This document shows positions 40,301 through 52,983 of a DNA stretch of 64,000 nucleotides, piece by piece. The stretch is from Numida meleagris. Lineage: Eukaryota > Chordata > Aves > Galliformes > Numididae. Positions within the stretch are counted from its first letter, which is position 1. Each line of letters starts with the position of its first letter. Location: the NCBI RefSeq assembly GCF_002078875.1, contig NC_034421.1, forward strand, positions 8,082,365-8,146,364, written 5' to 3'. The translations under genes were made by a program, and so were the position numbers. The notes under the pieces were generated by a model. It did not search any database, had not been told where the DNA came from, and was given only the letters and a program-made list of their open reading frames with translations.

Positions 40301-42116
40301 ATAAATGGTAGATCTTCAACCAAGGCAGTGACTGAGCTGCGTTCTTCTGCCAGCAGTGCCTGTGACAGCTGCTACGCACAAGTTGTGTAGAACTGGGACA
40401 AGGTGCATGATGCAGAAATGGAGAGAAAAATAGAAGGATTTTAACTTGCGTTCCTTTTACCCTGAGAGTGTTAAAGCATTTCTCTATGTGATACCTTGAG
40501 CTATTAAAAAAAAATTTTGAATGATTTCTTCCCTAAAGAGCAATCAATGTGGGATTCATTTTCAGAAACTGTTTTGCGATCGCACCTGGTGGGATTGCAG
40601 GGGGAGGGACAGTGCATAGAGTGTGCAGAAAACTTTAAATGTGCTTCTTGCATTGAAGATACAAATAAATATATATTTAAATAGCTTGGGCAGGTGGGAC
40701 AAGCCAAGGAGGTTTGAAGCGAGCATCCCTGTTGTCATGTTTTCCCCTCCTCCTTTAGCTCGTTTCTCTGGAAGGCTCTCTGTTCTGCCTTGGCTGCTTT
40801 CAGCGCTGGCTTTATGGGGCATCAGCACTGAAATATTCCCTCTGCTGCCTTAGAGAAACTTGTGTCCCAGTTCGAGTGTCTTTCATGATTGGAGATTTAG
40901 CTCTGAGCTAGAGATGCTCAGAGCCATTGAAAACTACTTTTAAATTAGTAGGGCCATAATCCATGACATGACTGTTAATTTACCTATTCCCAGAGGAACA
41001 GTGAACATTCCAACTGTCACTGCAAACTGACCTTAGAGGCATGAACAAATAAGGATTCAGAAAGAAATTGATGACAAAATACTGGCAATTTGTTAATCTC
41101 AGTAGAAAATAAAGAGGATACCAGATAGGACAGAGCACTCTTCTGCACTGAATATCACCTCGAGTAGATACTGGGGGGAGCAGATGATGCCCTTTTATCC
41201 TTGTTTTTCCTTCTCTTCCCTGTCATCTTCATTTCCCTTTCTGGAGGGGTTGTTAAAGGAAAAGTCTCTTGTTTTTGCTAAAATTGATGAAAGCCTCATT
41301 TAGCAAGTTACTTAAATTTGTCCCTGGATTTCATTCCTGTTTCGCAGAGTGTTTAAAGCATACGCTCTTCTGCTTCCAAGTGCCATTGCTTCGGCTCACA
41401 AATCTATGACAAAATGTACTTGTCAGTGGTAAATTACTTTAAAAAAGCTGAAGAATGGTAACATACTGAGTTCTCTGCTCATCTCAGGGATGTTAACGCA
41501 TCCTGGGGGGATGTACCCCAGGACACTACCATCCCAGAGCTCTGCACTGCCAGTGTGCAGAGGGCGTCTGTGAAAGGTGACTTCTTTAGCATATCTTTTT
41601 GTGAGCTGACAGTAAATGTCTGTTATCCTGCTTCCAAGTCATGGCATCCATGAAGGAATGTTTGCACAGGTGAACTTTTTAAATGAAAAAGCTTAGCAGA
41701 AGCAGAGTGTGTGCAAATCATTTTAACTGCCTATCTGTCCTCTTAATCTCCTGACTATAGGGGTAGCAGAGAAGTATTCTGATGAAGTTTATGCTTGAGT
41801 ATATGGCAGCTTGAGTATTTTTGGGAAGTGTGAAGCAGTCATTCCATCTGAAGCCGATGGGGAGAGGTTAGGCAGGAGATAGAAGGTTTCTGTGCTGTCT
41901 GAATGTGCTCAGTAGTGCCAGGGATTTGGAGCAGATTCCCTGAGTGGGCACAATGCCATTCTAAGACACCAGCTAGTACGGATAGAAAAGAAGGGAAGGA
42001 GCTTCTGGAAGGGAGGATGTACCCGAACAGTCCATATTGCACATTAATACTTCTGTACAGGTCTTGCCAGATATTTGAGATATGCTGGAGGACTGGTAGT
42101 CCTTAGAGGGAGATGA
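37397..42116. other. Single-copy non-coding DNA
   Basis: No gene was recognised. An octamer-type ATTTGCAT occurs at 39606-39613. A TAAT-rich patch lies at 38890-38945 ('cttattaatattaaatgcag...caattaaaattattc'). Neither is enough to call a regulatory element. Confidence 0.5.
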
Positions 42117-42209
42117 AGGGTGTTCTATAAGGCGGGGGTTGGAACTAGATGGTCTTTAAGGTCCCTTCCAACTCAAGCCTTTCCCTGATTCTATTACATG
42201 ATTCTATGA
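42117..42209 (+). mobile_element. Short CR1 LINE 3' tail, plus strand
   Basis: The segment contains 'ggcgggggttggaactagatgg', 'tctttaaggtcccttccaactc', and the terminal repeats 'gattctattacatgattctatgac'. This is the last ~90 bp of a CR1, the part recognised by the element's own reverse transcriptase. Upstream sequence from about 42060 no longer matches, so the insertion was very short or its 5' part has decayed. Confidence 0.93.
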
Positions 42210-42579
42210 CTGAAATCCAGAGAAGTATGAGGAGGGTAGAAACATCACCTGCCCTGGCAGCCCTCTTAGCAATGCTTTAGAATGGAAACGTCAGTGCTGT
42301 GCTCTTTTTGGGCCAGATACAAGCTGTTGTTTCAGTCCCAATTTGGAGTCTGTACATCATTTGGAAAACAGAACTGCTAAATTTTGGTCTCTTTGGTTTG
42401 GAAAAGCTTGTCTGCTCCCTGAAACAGGCAGTTTTCTTCCCAAAGTTTGGATTTTTGACTGTTCAGGCAAAACAAATGCATCTTTTCTCTGGGAAATGCC
42501 TAGCGTGCTCTGAGAATGTGGGGTGTGAGTAGTACTACAGGAAGCTGAGCTATTTGGAGGCAGTAATGGTATCAATAAG

Positions 42580-42690
42580 CATATATCTAACTATATATGT
42601 AGATATGTGTTTGTGTGTGTACATAAAATAGGCTCATATAATGTATATATATTAACATGTTTGCCAGCATATGTATATGTTAATACATGC
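42580..42690 (+). repeat. TA/TG-rich low-complexity region
   Basis: It contains mixed runs of 'atatat', 'tgtgtgtgt' and 'gtatatat' with interruptions, an imperfect dinucleotide microsatellite. Length polymorphism between individuals is likely. Confidence 0.75.
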
Positions 42691-45600
42691 CTCTTTGGGG
42701 TGGTATGGCTTGGTCTCTCTGAATGTGTGCTTCCTTCCTGCCTCAGCAGTGCTGCTGTTCAAATCCGCTCTCTCCATGCAGACAGCAGCACTGCCTTTGC
42801 AGTGCAGGAGCTTAATCCCTCTTGTGCATTGTCTCTGTAATGATAAGGTATGATCCGTACAGAAACACTTACACTCCTGCTTTTGCTGTTTGATTCCTTC
42901 CTTCTGCCTCCCCTTGCCCTCTGCTCACTTGCACATCTCTGTCTGCTGCTTTCCTTTGCTGTCAGGGGAGTTAGCCATCAGCTTTACTGGGCTTTTGCAT
43001 CAGGTGAGCACAGGCCTCTGGGCTTTGGAGGCTTTGCCAGCTGCTGTTCTGACTGAGATGAATCTTGTGTATCTGTGTAATGCACAGCGAGTAACATAGC
43101 ACATCCATATTCTCTGTGCATTGGGCAGAATTTCTCACTTCATACATCATTCGCAGCTTGCTGCAGCGATTTCACAAAGTCAATCCCTATCCATTAACGC
43201 GTAGGAAAAGCAGCAGAGAAATATACATGTGTGGCACAGGATTTTATTTTATTTTTTATCTTGAGAAGGTTTTCCAAGCGTATTAGACACAGACTTTATC
43301 CTGCTGCAGTATCATGAACTGCATCTAATCCTCCAGAGCCAAATCTTTATGCTAAATAAGAAGAAGAACAACAAAAGCTTTGGCTTTTTGATATGTTCTG
43401 TGCAGAAGCTGACTTGTCTGTCCATCATGCTGGGTTGTTCACAGACTTCATTCTGTAAGTTATGTGGCTAATTGATCTGTAGATGACTACCTCAGCGCAG
43501 TTAGGGCTCTATCTCTGACTCTTCCTTAATAATTCTTCTCATCGTATTTTTTTGTATCCTCTGCTGTAAGTTTCCAGCATGAGCTTGTTTCCTCTCAGCC
43601 AATTTCCAAGAAATCCAACTGCTCAAATGATGATTTTTCACCATAACAAAGGATCTTGGAGGCTTTTCTATCCTAACAGCCTACTGATTTGGAGAGAAGG
43701 CAGTGGGCTGGCAGGTGACACAGGATTGTGTCCAGCTGGGTGAGCTGGCAGAAGCACAGCCGAAATGCTGCTCTCCTTTGGCATCGCTGACACCCAGCCA
43801 CCAAATTATCTTTTGTTTTCACAAGTCTTTGTCTCTGGGAGCAGCTCGTTTGCCTCTGTTAGTGCAAAACTTCCAAATGACAAAACCATTTATGCAGTGT
43901 TGAGCTCCTGTAGTTGAGCTCAGCAGCTGCAGAGAGTGCTGTGATGTGCCACAGCCCCAAGCACTGCGCCGCACTGCTGGTTAGCCCTGTCCTGTAGCTG
44001 GTTCATCTCTGGGGCACAACATCACTTCTCAACTTGGTTTATAATAAGCCGTCTGTGAAAGGCCCCCAAAATAATTCAGCAAAATTAACTGCTGTAGTTA
44101 ATTAAGTGCTTCAACTCATTCTCAGTGCCCAGGAGGCAGAGGTGTTCTCAAGCCCACAGCTCTGCATTGCCACCATCTCTCCTTTCATTTTTGAGTCATG
44201 CTTCCCTACAGAAGTGATGTTGCAGATGGGTCCCCATTGTGTTTCCGAGGGATTTAGTATTGTTGCATGGTTCAGCTGTTCAAAAGCAATTTTGAGCAGA
44301 AGAGCTGAAGCAGGTAAGTGGGAGCTGTTGGAGCAGGGAGAAGCTGTTTGGAGCCTGCAGCTCTCGCCTGCTCCAGCAAGTTGGAGCACAGTGCATAGAG
44401 GAGCTGCAGGCTGGCACTGAGCCCTGAGCTCCAGCCTTCTTGGGCTTTGGGCCGAGAAAAGCTCCTATCAGGTTAGAGCAGGCTGACAGCATGGCACACT
44501 CCGTGCTGGAAGTGGGCACAGCTCTGTGCTGGTGTCACAACTGATGGCCTGAGAGGTGAGAACCGCATTCTGCAGGGGTGGGCGGCAGAGCTGGGCACCC
44601 CTCGGTGGAAGGCACAGGGACACAATCTGCCCTGCAGATCTGCTCCAGCTGAACAGCAATCTCTGGCACCCTACTGAGGCCTGCTACTCATTTCTTTCTC
44701 TCCAGGCAGCTGGGGTGGCTGGTGCCAGGGAAGGAGGGCTGCTTGTCCTAAAGCCACCGTGAAAAACGCTCCCAAGAAAGAGCAACTTGGCGGCAGCACC
44801 CTGGGATTTGTAATTCTGGCAAGTTGTTCATGGTAGGGAACGAGGAAGAGGTGTGAATGAATTATTTCTTCTGCACAACTTTATTCCCTCTGGGGGATCC
44901 AAGCATAATGTTCCTCCTCCTGAGCTTGCCTTGCTGATCTTGTAAATCTGCAGCATGCAGGCAAGGCCCTAAATACCACCTAAAAATATCTGCTTGGCAC
45001 GGAGATTTATTTATGCTGGCCCTTATGGAGCATCTCTGCCTAGAGATGGCTTTTGCCTGGTGAAGTGTTGTGTAGAATTATGTATAGGCATGGACTGCCT
45101 TGATCTGCTTCTGGTAAGACAGAGGGAAAATAACACGGAAGAAGAGTAAGAAAAAGCATAATGAAATGTTGAAGGAGAATAGCACCAGGCTGGAGAAATA
45201 CAGTTGGACCACCTGAAAGACAAGTATATAGAGCAAGAACAACAAAGAGGATCTATTTCTGTTCCTGGTAATGAGGTTTGCAGTCAGAAAAAAGCAATTT
45301 CCTTGTTGCTGGTTCCGACAATAAAAGGTCATGAACAAAGTCCCTCCCTCCCCCCAACAAATCCTAAGAAGTGCTTGTTATTTTCTGGCTAGTATTTGAG
45401 GGTAAGCTCTGTTTGAAAGCATCTCTCTGTAATTAGAGATTTGTTTTTTAAAAAGTGTGACTCTGTCATATGGTTCCTTGACTCGGAGCTCTGGAGAGAT
45501 AGCCAAACTTTTGGGAATCTGAGATAATATGGTGGGATTGGGCAATACCGCATCTTGCTCCCATCCGTAGCAGATCTTTATTAAATGACACAAAATCAAT

Positions 45601-45712
45601 GGCCAAAAATCATTATGAAGTGCTGCATGGATTAAAAGAAGCAGCGAGGAGAAGATGCAGCCTACAACGATAGAGCAACGCCACGTGAGAGGGGGCATGA
45701 GGTGGCTCATTG
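42691..45712. other. Single-copy non-coding DNA
   Basis: No gene was recognised. The 44300-44760 portion is GC-richer and full of GAGC, CTGC and CAG words, which produces overlapping open frames on both strands. The patch at 44035-44110 ('ggtttataataagcc', 'agttaattaagtgc') has enhancer-like texture but is short. Confidence 0.5.
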
Positions 45713-45754
45713 CAAAACAAACAAACAAACAAAAATAACAAAACAAAAAAAAAA
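45713..45754 (+). repeat. (CAAA)n simple repeat
   Basis: About four CAAA units run into 'aataacaaaac' and a ten-base A run. It could be the degraded tail of a retroposon, but I could not identify a body upstream. It explains the F/L/C-rich minus-strand open frames across it. Confidence 0.85.
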
Positions 45755-48360
45755 CCACATCGCTGTGTGTGGAGGGGTAGCCGCACACTTTTCATAATAT
45801 AAAATAACAAGTGGAAAGGTCTTTCTGAAGAGAAAGCAGTCACCGTCCTCATGGCCTCTGGGTAAGGAGAAGCGCAACCATGATAAGGTCAGAGCAGGGA
45901 CATGGCAGCCCCAGTGCATCGCATGCACACGTGAGAAGAGCACTCGGGGCAGGTTCTTGTTTGCAGCTCTGCGGGGCTGCGGTGCTTGGCAGCCATGGAA
46001 ATGCTGAAGGCAAGTGCAAACTTCTTGGTAAACAACCTAATCTTTCATCAAATAATTTATTCCATGTAAAGGAAGGATTTTATTTTGCAAAGCTCATCTG
46101 CCTTGTCTAAACCCTCATTTTTATCTTGGAAGCCCAAGTAAGTGTCCGATTTATAGTATTTACTAGATAGGATTTGGGATTCATATCGACTTAGCAATCT
46201 TGGTTTTGGACTTTCTGGTCACGTTTCTAAGAAAGAAATCAGCCCAAGAAACTGACATTTTTGACAGCATATTTGCTTTTCTTTTTCTTGAATGCCTGAA
46301 ACATTTCTGCTTGGGAAGTGTGTATATTGCAATTATCAGAAGTCTATAACAGTATTCTGAATTTTTCCTCAGAGTAAATGACTCTGAAAGCCGCAAGAGT
46401 ATGTGTGGGGGTAATTTTCTTATTTTTTCTGGCTTTGCTGTTGACAGTAAAAATGTTCTACAGAAGCCAGGAGATACCAGCTTTAGTGGGGGTACATATC
46501 AGTGGCAAAAGAGAAGAGATTTAATCAGTTGCCACTTGGCCTTTGAGACATGCCAGCATATTTTTACTTGTATTTTTTTCTGAAGTTTACGTTTTGAGAT
46601 TCTGAATCTGATGGGCAAAAATGTCTGTATTTTCCAAGGCTCTGAGCACTTCGGTGGAACTACTGATCTTGTTCAAACTGGAAGAGCTCAGCCTTTAGGC
46701 AAACCAAGGCCAAGGTCACCTCTTCATAACCCAAATGCCACCATTTTCTATGTACCTGTTATTTTCAATCACTGCCTAATGCTGTAGCGTGTCGCTGTTT
46801 GTTTGTAGTTGCATTCACATCCATGGCCTTTGCTGTGCTGGAAACCACTGATGTAGGTGTGTGCGTTGAGCTGCTGAGTGCAGCAGACACTTGTAAACTG
46901 GGAACTAGGGCTGAGGCTCTGAGGCAAGAGCTGTGTCTTGTACGGGGAAGCTCTGCTGTCTGTTCCTTCTGGGACCTGGGCTGACCCTCAAGCACTAGAG
47001 CATTCACTCGTGTTGTGTTAATGCTGTGTAATGAATTTGTGTTATGCCCCAGCAGACACAAAATACCAGCACGTTTTATTTTCATAGAACAGATTTACTG
47101 TAAGGAGCACACCCAGGGGAGAATCCTGCTGTTTCATGTCTGTGGTGGACTTGTTCCTTCCCCCACATATCTCAGGTATTACTTAGCCAATTATAGGTTA
47201 GGATGAAGGGTGGGAATTGCTTCTAGAGGCTTAGAGAAAGGCTGGGGCTCCTGTCAAATTTCTTTGAGTTCTTTTTTTTAGTGTACTTAAAGTAACTTTT
47301 TCTGTTTCAGTCCATCAGGGAAGCTCAGTGCTCCTCTGAATTCCAGATGTGCTGTTCTCTGTTTTTCATAATTAAGATTTCCAAATGAACCAACAATTAA
47401 AGTACAACCCAGAAACAGGAGTTAACTTTACAGGAAACTTTAATCAAATTCTTGGCCTTTTTGTGAGGTTGTCTGTCTTTGAGCATGAACCTAAACCTCC
47501 GGAGGTAACATTAATTCAGTATTACTATTAGTTGGGCACTGACTGCTGTTGAGTCAGTGGAGTTAAAGCGTGTCCCTTAAAATAAAGTGCTTGCCATTGT
47601 CTTGTTTCAGTGGTATGATAGTTTTAGTTCAGTGTTGTAGCCCAACATAGGGCTTAAAGACATGAGCAAGGGCTTGGTTTACAAAAAGTTTGTCTAATTT
47701 ATCTACTTTTTATTTTTTCTATCTACTAATCTTATGTTTTCACCTTATATTTGTGTATCTTGGGACTGATTTCTTTGTGTTGTAAAATTTTGTGTTAAAC
47801 AATTTTTAGGGAGAAGACATTTATCTTAGTTTGCAGAAATCATTTCTGAATCACATTCAGAGATTGTGATTTCACATTCCCCAGTCATCCAGTTTTAGCC
47901 GAAATAGGATCGTTTATTATCAATGAAAGATCCTATCAATGAAAGGCTTCTGGAGTCTGAGTCAGCTCGCTCAGAGCTCTCTGGCATGTTCTTGCATGGC
48001 TCAACAGGGCAGGGACACATTTACCTGCTAAGAATGTTCATTTAAAAGACATGAGTTACATTATACAACATGTTGTCTCTTAGTAATGCAAGCAGGGCAG
48101 AGCTTCAGAAGTCTATTTTCTGATGAGAAACCAAATGTCAGTACCAGCAGCAACTGAAAGGAAACTGTATTACCAGTGAACAAGCCCAGGAATGACATTG
48201 CAGGCCTGTCAGTCTTCTGCATGACTGGGTTTTCTGCTGGAAAATACTCAGGAACAGCTGCAGCAGAGATGGTTACTGTGCAAGCAGGGCAAACTGCGTT
48301 GACCATCCCAGGCATGAATTAAATGCTGCTGGTGTGACTGAAACCCTGTGTCTAAAGTAC
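45755..48360. other. Single-copy non-coding DNA
   Basis: No gene or transposon was recognised. A modest GC-rich patch with some CpGs lies at 45895-45995. A hairpin with an overlapping direct repeat at 47904-47945 is listed separately. Confidence 0.5.
47904..47945 (+). repeat. 8-bp inverted repeat overlapping an 11-bp direct repeat
   Basis: ATAGGATC at 47904-47911 is the reverse complement of GATCCTAT at 47929-47936. The 11-mer ATCAATGAAAG occurs at 47919-47929 and again at 47935-47945. The two patterns interlock. A small local duplication could produce both. Confidence 0.85.
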
Positions 48361-48397
48361 TTTTTCTCTCTTCTTTCTCTTCCTCCTCCCCTCCCCC
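48361..48397 (+). repeat. 37-nt polypyrimidine tract
   Basis: It is an unbroken run of C and T, grading from T/C-mixed to C-rich (CCTCCTCCCCTCCCCC). Long purine/pyrimidine tracts can form triplex (H-DNA) structures. No nearby AG-flanked open frame makes it a convincing splice acceptor tract. Confidence 0.85.
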
Positions 48398-48589
48398 ATC
48401 CAAATTGAAATCTAGATTGGTATTTTGTGAATACTCTCTCTTTGTAAACACACCAAACTGAAAGCTGCAGGTATGAATGGAATTTCTGCGTAGAGGGCTG
48501 CAGGGTGGATTTAGATGCGAATTTTTGCGACTAGCTTTTTCCCTATGATTTTACCTTCTGTAGAGCTAAGGATGCTTATTATACTGTAC

Positions 48590-48790
48590 GTGTCTGCGTG
48601 CTTGCTAGCCCGTGCGGATACCATTTGCATGGTAATGAAAGTGCTTTCTCAGACTCATTAGCATTACAGTACAGGGACTCACGGACATGTATGCAATGCT
48701 TGCAGGAAATGAGTATTTCCAGACAATAAAATCTCAAATGGTCAAATATGGCTGCAGTAACTAGAGCATTTATTTATAGTAGAAGGTGAA
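48590..48790. promoter_or_regulatory. Candidate conserved non-coding element with octamer site
   Basis: It contains a perfect octamer ATTTGCAT (48623-48630, a POU/OCT site), followed by 'ggtaatgaaa', 'cattagcattac' and 'atgcaatgc', and later 'tatttatag'. The texture is high-complexity and free of transposon words. It directly precedes a CpG-dense patch. Conservation has not been measured. Confidence 0.22.
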
Positions 48791-48847
48791 TATATCAGCT
48801 CTGTCTGGCTTAGTGTGGAAAAGATGTCACCACCAGCCACCTCCACC

Positions 48848-48980
48848 CGAAGGGAGAGGAGTGTTGTTGGAAGCACTGAGGTTACGTACGTGCATCGATC
48901 TGCCAAGAGGTTTCTCGTGGTGTCTGCAGCAGAAGGCAGGTGAGGGTGAAATAACGTTCTATGTATTTGAACCGGCGTTA
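48848..48980. other. CpG-dense patch
   Basis: Eight CpGs fall within about 130 bases, including TTACGTACGTG, ATCGAT, AACGTT and ACCGGCG, against a CpG-poor background. It is too short for a CpG island. A strong donor-like CAG|GTGAGG occurs at 48939/48940, and the plus-strand frame from 48786 is open across it, but no matching acceptor stands out. It may be a constrained element, a former exon, or simply sequence that has escaped methylation decay. Confidence 0.4.
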
Positions 48981-49966
48981 CTTAAAAAAGCAGAACAGAG
49001 TGCAGGTCCAACTCAGCAGCAGATTTACTCCCACAGTGCTCTATTGTTGTCTTTGTCATAAATGCTTTTATTTTCCATCATCACATGGCTATTATGTGAA
49101 GGAGGAGTTGGTCCTTCCATGTCAGAAGGGATTAGCTCCAACTGTTTCAGCAGCTGTTGCAGGGCAGGTACAAAGGGGCCTCCAAAGTGGAGATGTTTTA
49201 GAATTTGCTTTTACTTATAAATAAGTTCACAATGTAGCTTCACCTTTTTGTTTGGGAACTTAATTACTAACAGAGGAAAACTTTTTTTTTTTTCCTGTGT
49301 GAGTCAAATCCAAGCTCTAGGCTTTGTTTTCTGGAGAGGATAGAGCTTGCAGCCCAGAGTTTAGTTCCCATTCCATGTGGTAATAGCAGTTCCTGCCCTA
49401 TTTCATGGCTAATATGGGTCTGAGTGGTGGCCAGTGCTGGTTGCCACCTCTTACCCAGAAAAATCCTCCTCTTCATTCTGCTGAGTAGCTTCTACTGTGT
49501 AGGAAACCCAGATTATTGAATGAAAGGAAGTTGGGGGTAGAGCTGTAGTTAGAATGAGTTGGAGCCAAGACTGTAGAAGGTGTTGCATGCTCAGGACAGT
49601 GAGTTCTCAGTCTAAGTTCACAAGTTTTACCATAGTTCAGTTGGAAACAGTTAAAACAGTTTAAGAGCAAACGTGGTATAATTACAAGTTAATAGCCAGA
49701 GCCAGTGCTCCTAAAGTGCAAATTGTTTCTGCATTGATCTGAGCCTACGTTGTCAGCATTCTGTAGAGACTGAACTTTAAGTGCTTAATTCAGCTGTATT
49801 CAACCAATAATTTTGTTTTTTTTAATCCCCCAAACAAAAGTGCCCATGTTTATTGTTTTTTCTTCAGTAATATAATCAATTAAACTATTTTTCCCCAAAC
49901 ATAGCTGACCTTTGTAATCAATGCATTTGAAATGCCAACACTTGGAAAGAAAATTATGACAGGATC

Positions 49967-49995
49967 TTATGGTTATTGTTATGGTTATGGTTATT
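49967..49995 (+). repeat. (GGTTAT)n hexamer repeat
   Basis: The sequence is TTATGGTTATTGTTATGG followed by TTATGGTTATT, about four to five imperfect copies of a TTATGG unit. It differs from the vertebrate telomere hexamer TTAGGG by one base per unit (TTATGG), so it is not a true interstitial telomere tract. Confidence 0.8.
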
Positions 49996-51145
49996 AGGAG
50001 ACATGGAAGACTTGATGGCAGGTTAACGCTGCTGATACAAACCAGGCACCCTTTATACCAGTTTTCAGTGGTGGAAGTTCTGCAGTCAAGTTTCTGTACC
50101 ACTTTTCTTCCTGTAGTCATCTTTCTGTTCTGGCTCTAACCCTGTTCCAGCATTGTTTGATCCATAGTGCCTGGGACATCACCCCTTGGTGAGCCTGCAG
50201 CAAAGCACAGAGATGTGGCATTCTGTATTACCATCAGCACAGAGGGGTGAGAACAGACTCAAACGTTAAATGAATAATTGGAGATGTCTCATTTCTAGGA
50301 TCAAGCCTCTACCTCCAGAAGAGTGGTGTCATACAATGAGGGAGAGTTTATCAGAGCTATCTGAATGGTGAGACAGCATGCAGAATAGGAGAAATTGTTT
50401 CCCCCAAATCCTCCCCAAATTGCTCATGTTTCAGCAGAACCATACTATCTGTTCGGGTGAGTGTGTGAAGTGGACCAGTAGCGGGTAACTAAGACTCTTA
50501 ATCACTTTGCAGATAGAAATGATGAGCTAGCTATACAGGCTTCCTACCAAGTGTTTCCTCCTCAAATAAAAGACAGATCCTGTTCTTAATTGGCTTGAAG
50601 GTAAATCTGAAAACAGAGTTTAATATAAAAGTAAATAAAATGGATAATTTGTGAAGTTATCCTAGTCACCGTGGTACCCACAGAAATGCCTGGTGAGGGA
50701 GGTGCAGTTAGTCATCTGGGTCATTTGGTGTTTGCCAGGCATCAGCTGCAGCGTCTGCTCAACCCAGGAGATGGAAAGCTGACTCAGATTTAGACCAAGA
50801 CTTCAAACTGGCCAGCTCTCCTGCAAGTTAACATATTGCTTTGTTTGTCAGGAGGAACTGGAGAACTGTTAAGACTCCACAGAACAATTGAGAATCATGG
50901 TTTTTTTCCTCCTAATTAATTTGGTTTTGCTTTGAATTTTCTCAGCTGACTCTAATGAGGCCTCTAATGAAGCTCTCTACATAACCTTCTGGGTTGTATA
51001 GCCTTCCCCTGTCTCGCGGGCAAAACCTTTTGTGATTTAATTTTCTCTCTTCCTTTAATTTAAGTTTCATAGTTCGGCCTGAGAAGCTTCCCCTTGTCTG
51101 GCCATCTCCTTAAACTCCTACTTGGATACTCCTATGAATGCATAC

Positions 51146-51169
51146 TACGTGTTTTATACATAACACGTA
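51146..51169 (+). repeat. Hairpin with 8-bp arms
   Basis: TACGTGTT at 51146-51153 pairs with AACACGTA at 51162-51169 across an 8-base AT-rich loop. Each arm contains an ACGTG core, the HIF/bHLH-PAS-type half. Two inverted ACGTG cores so close together may be a protein site or chance. Confidence 0.85.
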
Positions 51170-51619
51170 TCTGTTTGCTGGGAGACAGGACAGTATGTTG
51201 GTTTCAATGGGCACTGGATTCCTGAAAAGAAGTTAGGCACCAAATTCCTTTGGGGATTCTGGGAATTCATGGGCTCGGTTTGCTAGCTGCCTGTCTGGGT
51301 GGTGGGTGAAAGGTTAAAATTGTTTGATACTGAAATGCTCATGAGGGGGGAAAAAAAAAGTAATGCTTAACTTCAGAGTCTCTGAAATGGAGAGACCTCA
51401 GTCAGGTTCCACACAGAACAAGTTGAGGTGCACTTACAGGCACACAGAATGTTTTGTACAGGCTCGTGGGAAGTGAGGCACTACAGATATTAACCACTTG
51501 TGTCAGCCTTCGCAGCAAGTTGCTGTTTAAAACCAGAAGGGAGAATTTAAAAAGCCAAAATATCATCAGTGGAGCTGGAAGAGTGGAGGGGGAGAGACCC
51601 TAAGACTCCTGGAAGTTAC

Positions 51620-51830
51620 CCACGGGGCCACTGGTGACCTAATCAAGTGGAGTCATTTAGATGCACAGATAATCAGGCACATTTTTCAGTCCAGCCTGTA
51701 TCAAGGATGGCAGTGAGCACACAGTAATCCAAGTGCACCCATCAATAATTTAAAGGAACAACAGACCTTCAGACCTTTAGAAAAATCAATTACTCTTCAC
51801 GAGCAATCACTTTTTGCCACCAGCAGAGCT
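51620..51830. promoter_or_regulatory. Candidate conserved non-coding element
   Basis: The run contains 'cctaatcaagtgg', 'catttagatgc', 'agataatcagg', 'agtaatccaagtg', 'catcaataatttaaagg', 'aaatcaattactc' and 'gagcaatcac'. AAGTG following TAATC resembles NKX-type and OTX-type cores. Complexity is high and there is no repeat signature. The call rests on texture alone. Confidence 0.22.
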
Positions 51831-52983
51831 GGTCTGAGAATGAAAAGCATCATTGTACCTGTTGTTCAGTTCTGCACATACAAGACAACGTCACTGGCAA
51901 AAGTAGGACAAGAAAGAAGAAGGAGTTGAGGGGAAGGTACAGCTGGCTGCAAGGCATTTCCCCAGGGAGAATATCATTTTAAGTACAAAAGTGTCTTTGG
52001 TGCCAAGACCAGAGACTGTCCTGGGTAAGTTCCCTGAATGTCATGCATCATGGGCTACAGTCAGTGTAATATGTTCTCTCTTTCTTGTTACCTGATTTGC
52101 ACTGCCTTCACTTGTACTCTATGGTTGCCAGTCCTTGAGTCCTGCCTCTCTGGTTGCCAGAACTGCCTCTGCCAGGAAGGTAATGTGGTCGGCACCAGTT
52201 CCTCCTGCAGTGTGCGCGCTCTCTGAAGATTCTGGCCATGACTCGTAATCTTTGGGACAAGAATATGGATTCTGAAGCTCTCAGCAAGGCTGCTCTCCTG
52301 GAGAGACAAGGAGGAGTATTGCTTCAGTGTCTTTTAGCAGAAACAGAATATTCCAATTTGTTTCTATTCTGGGATATTTTTAAAGTGCAAATCTCATGTC
52401 AAATGTGTTTTCTTCTTGCAAAAAATAAATGACATTATTAGATTCTAGATGCTTGCAAAGTAGCCAAGGAGCTTGCTGGAAAAGTGTTGCATTCCCTAGT
52501 AAGAAAGGGAAAGAATCGTATTTGGCAGTGAGCTGCTCATTAACTGTGTGCCTGCCAGGCTGCACGTTGAAGTACTGTCATCTGGTAGCTAATTAATTAT
52601 ATCTCAGCACAAGTGGTCATGGTCCACACCACTCTTCTCAACTACAGGATGAGCCCTTCCACACTTTCCTTCAGGGCCTAATCAAGCTGAAGACAACAAT
52701 ATGTAAACCATACAGAAACCAGCTGGAGCATTTGAGTTTATTGATACCAAATTTTTATTTAATCCTTATGCAGCTTCTCAACAGATGTTGCTGACTTACT
52801 TTTCACAGGAAGCATTTCGTGCATAGTTCCTTGAATTTAAAAATCAAATGTCTGAAGAATTTGTGAGAATTTACTTTTTCCATCTGCCTTAGAGTGTGGA
52901 TTATTGCAGAAACAATTGCTTTGTCCGTGAATGGATGGATTTAATTCTCAGTTGGTTAACAGGAACTCATATATCTCTTGTGC
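51831..52983. other. Single-copy non-coding DNA
   Basis: I see nothing gene-like or repetitive here. Short open frames overlap on both strands. Confidence 0.5.

Larger units (their letters stand above)
48981..51619. other. Single-copy non-coding DNA
   Basis: No gene was recognised. It holds T11-type runs near 49281-49292, a hexamer repeat at 49967-49995 and a hairpin at 51146-51169, given separately. Confidence 0.5.

Noticed and set aside
45340..45357. C-rich run as a minus-strand G-quadruplex
   Set aside because: Only three separable C3+ tracts are present with the required loops, so the canonical four-tract rule is not met.
49967..49995. Possible interstitial telomere repeat
   Set aside because: The unit is TTATGG, not TTAGGG, and only a few imperfect copies are present.
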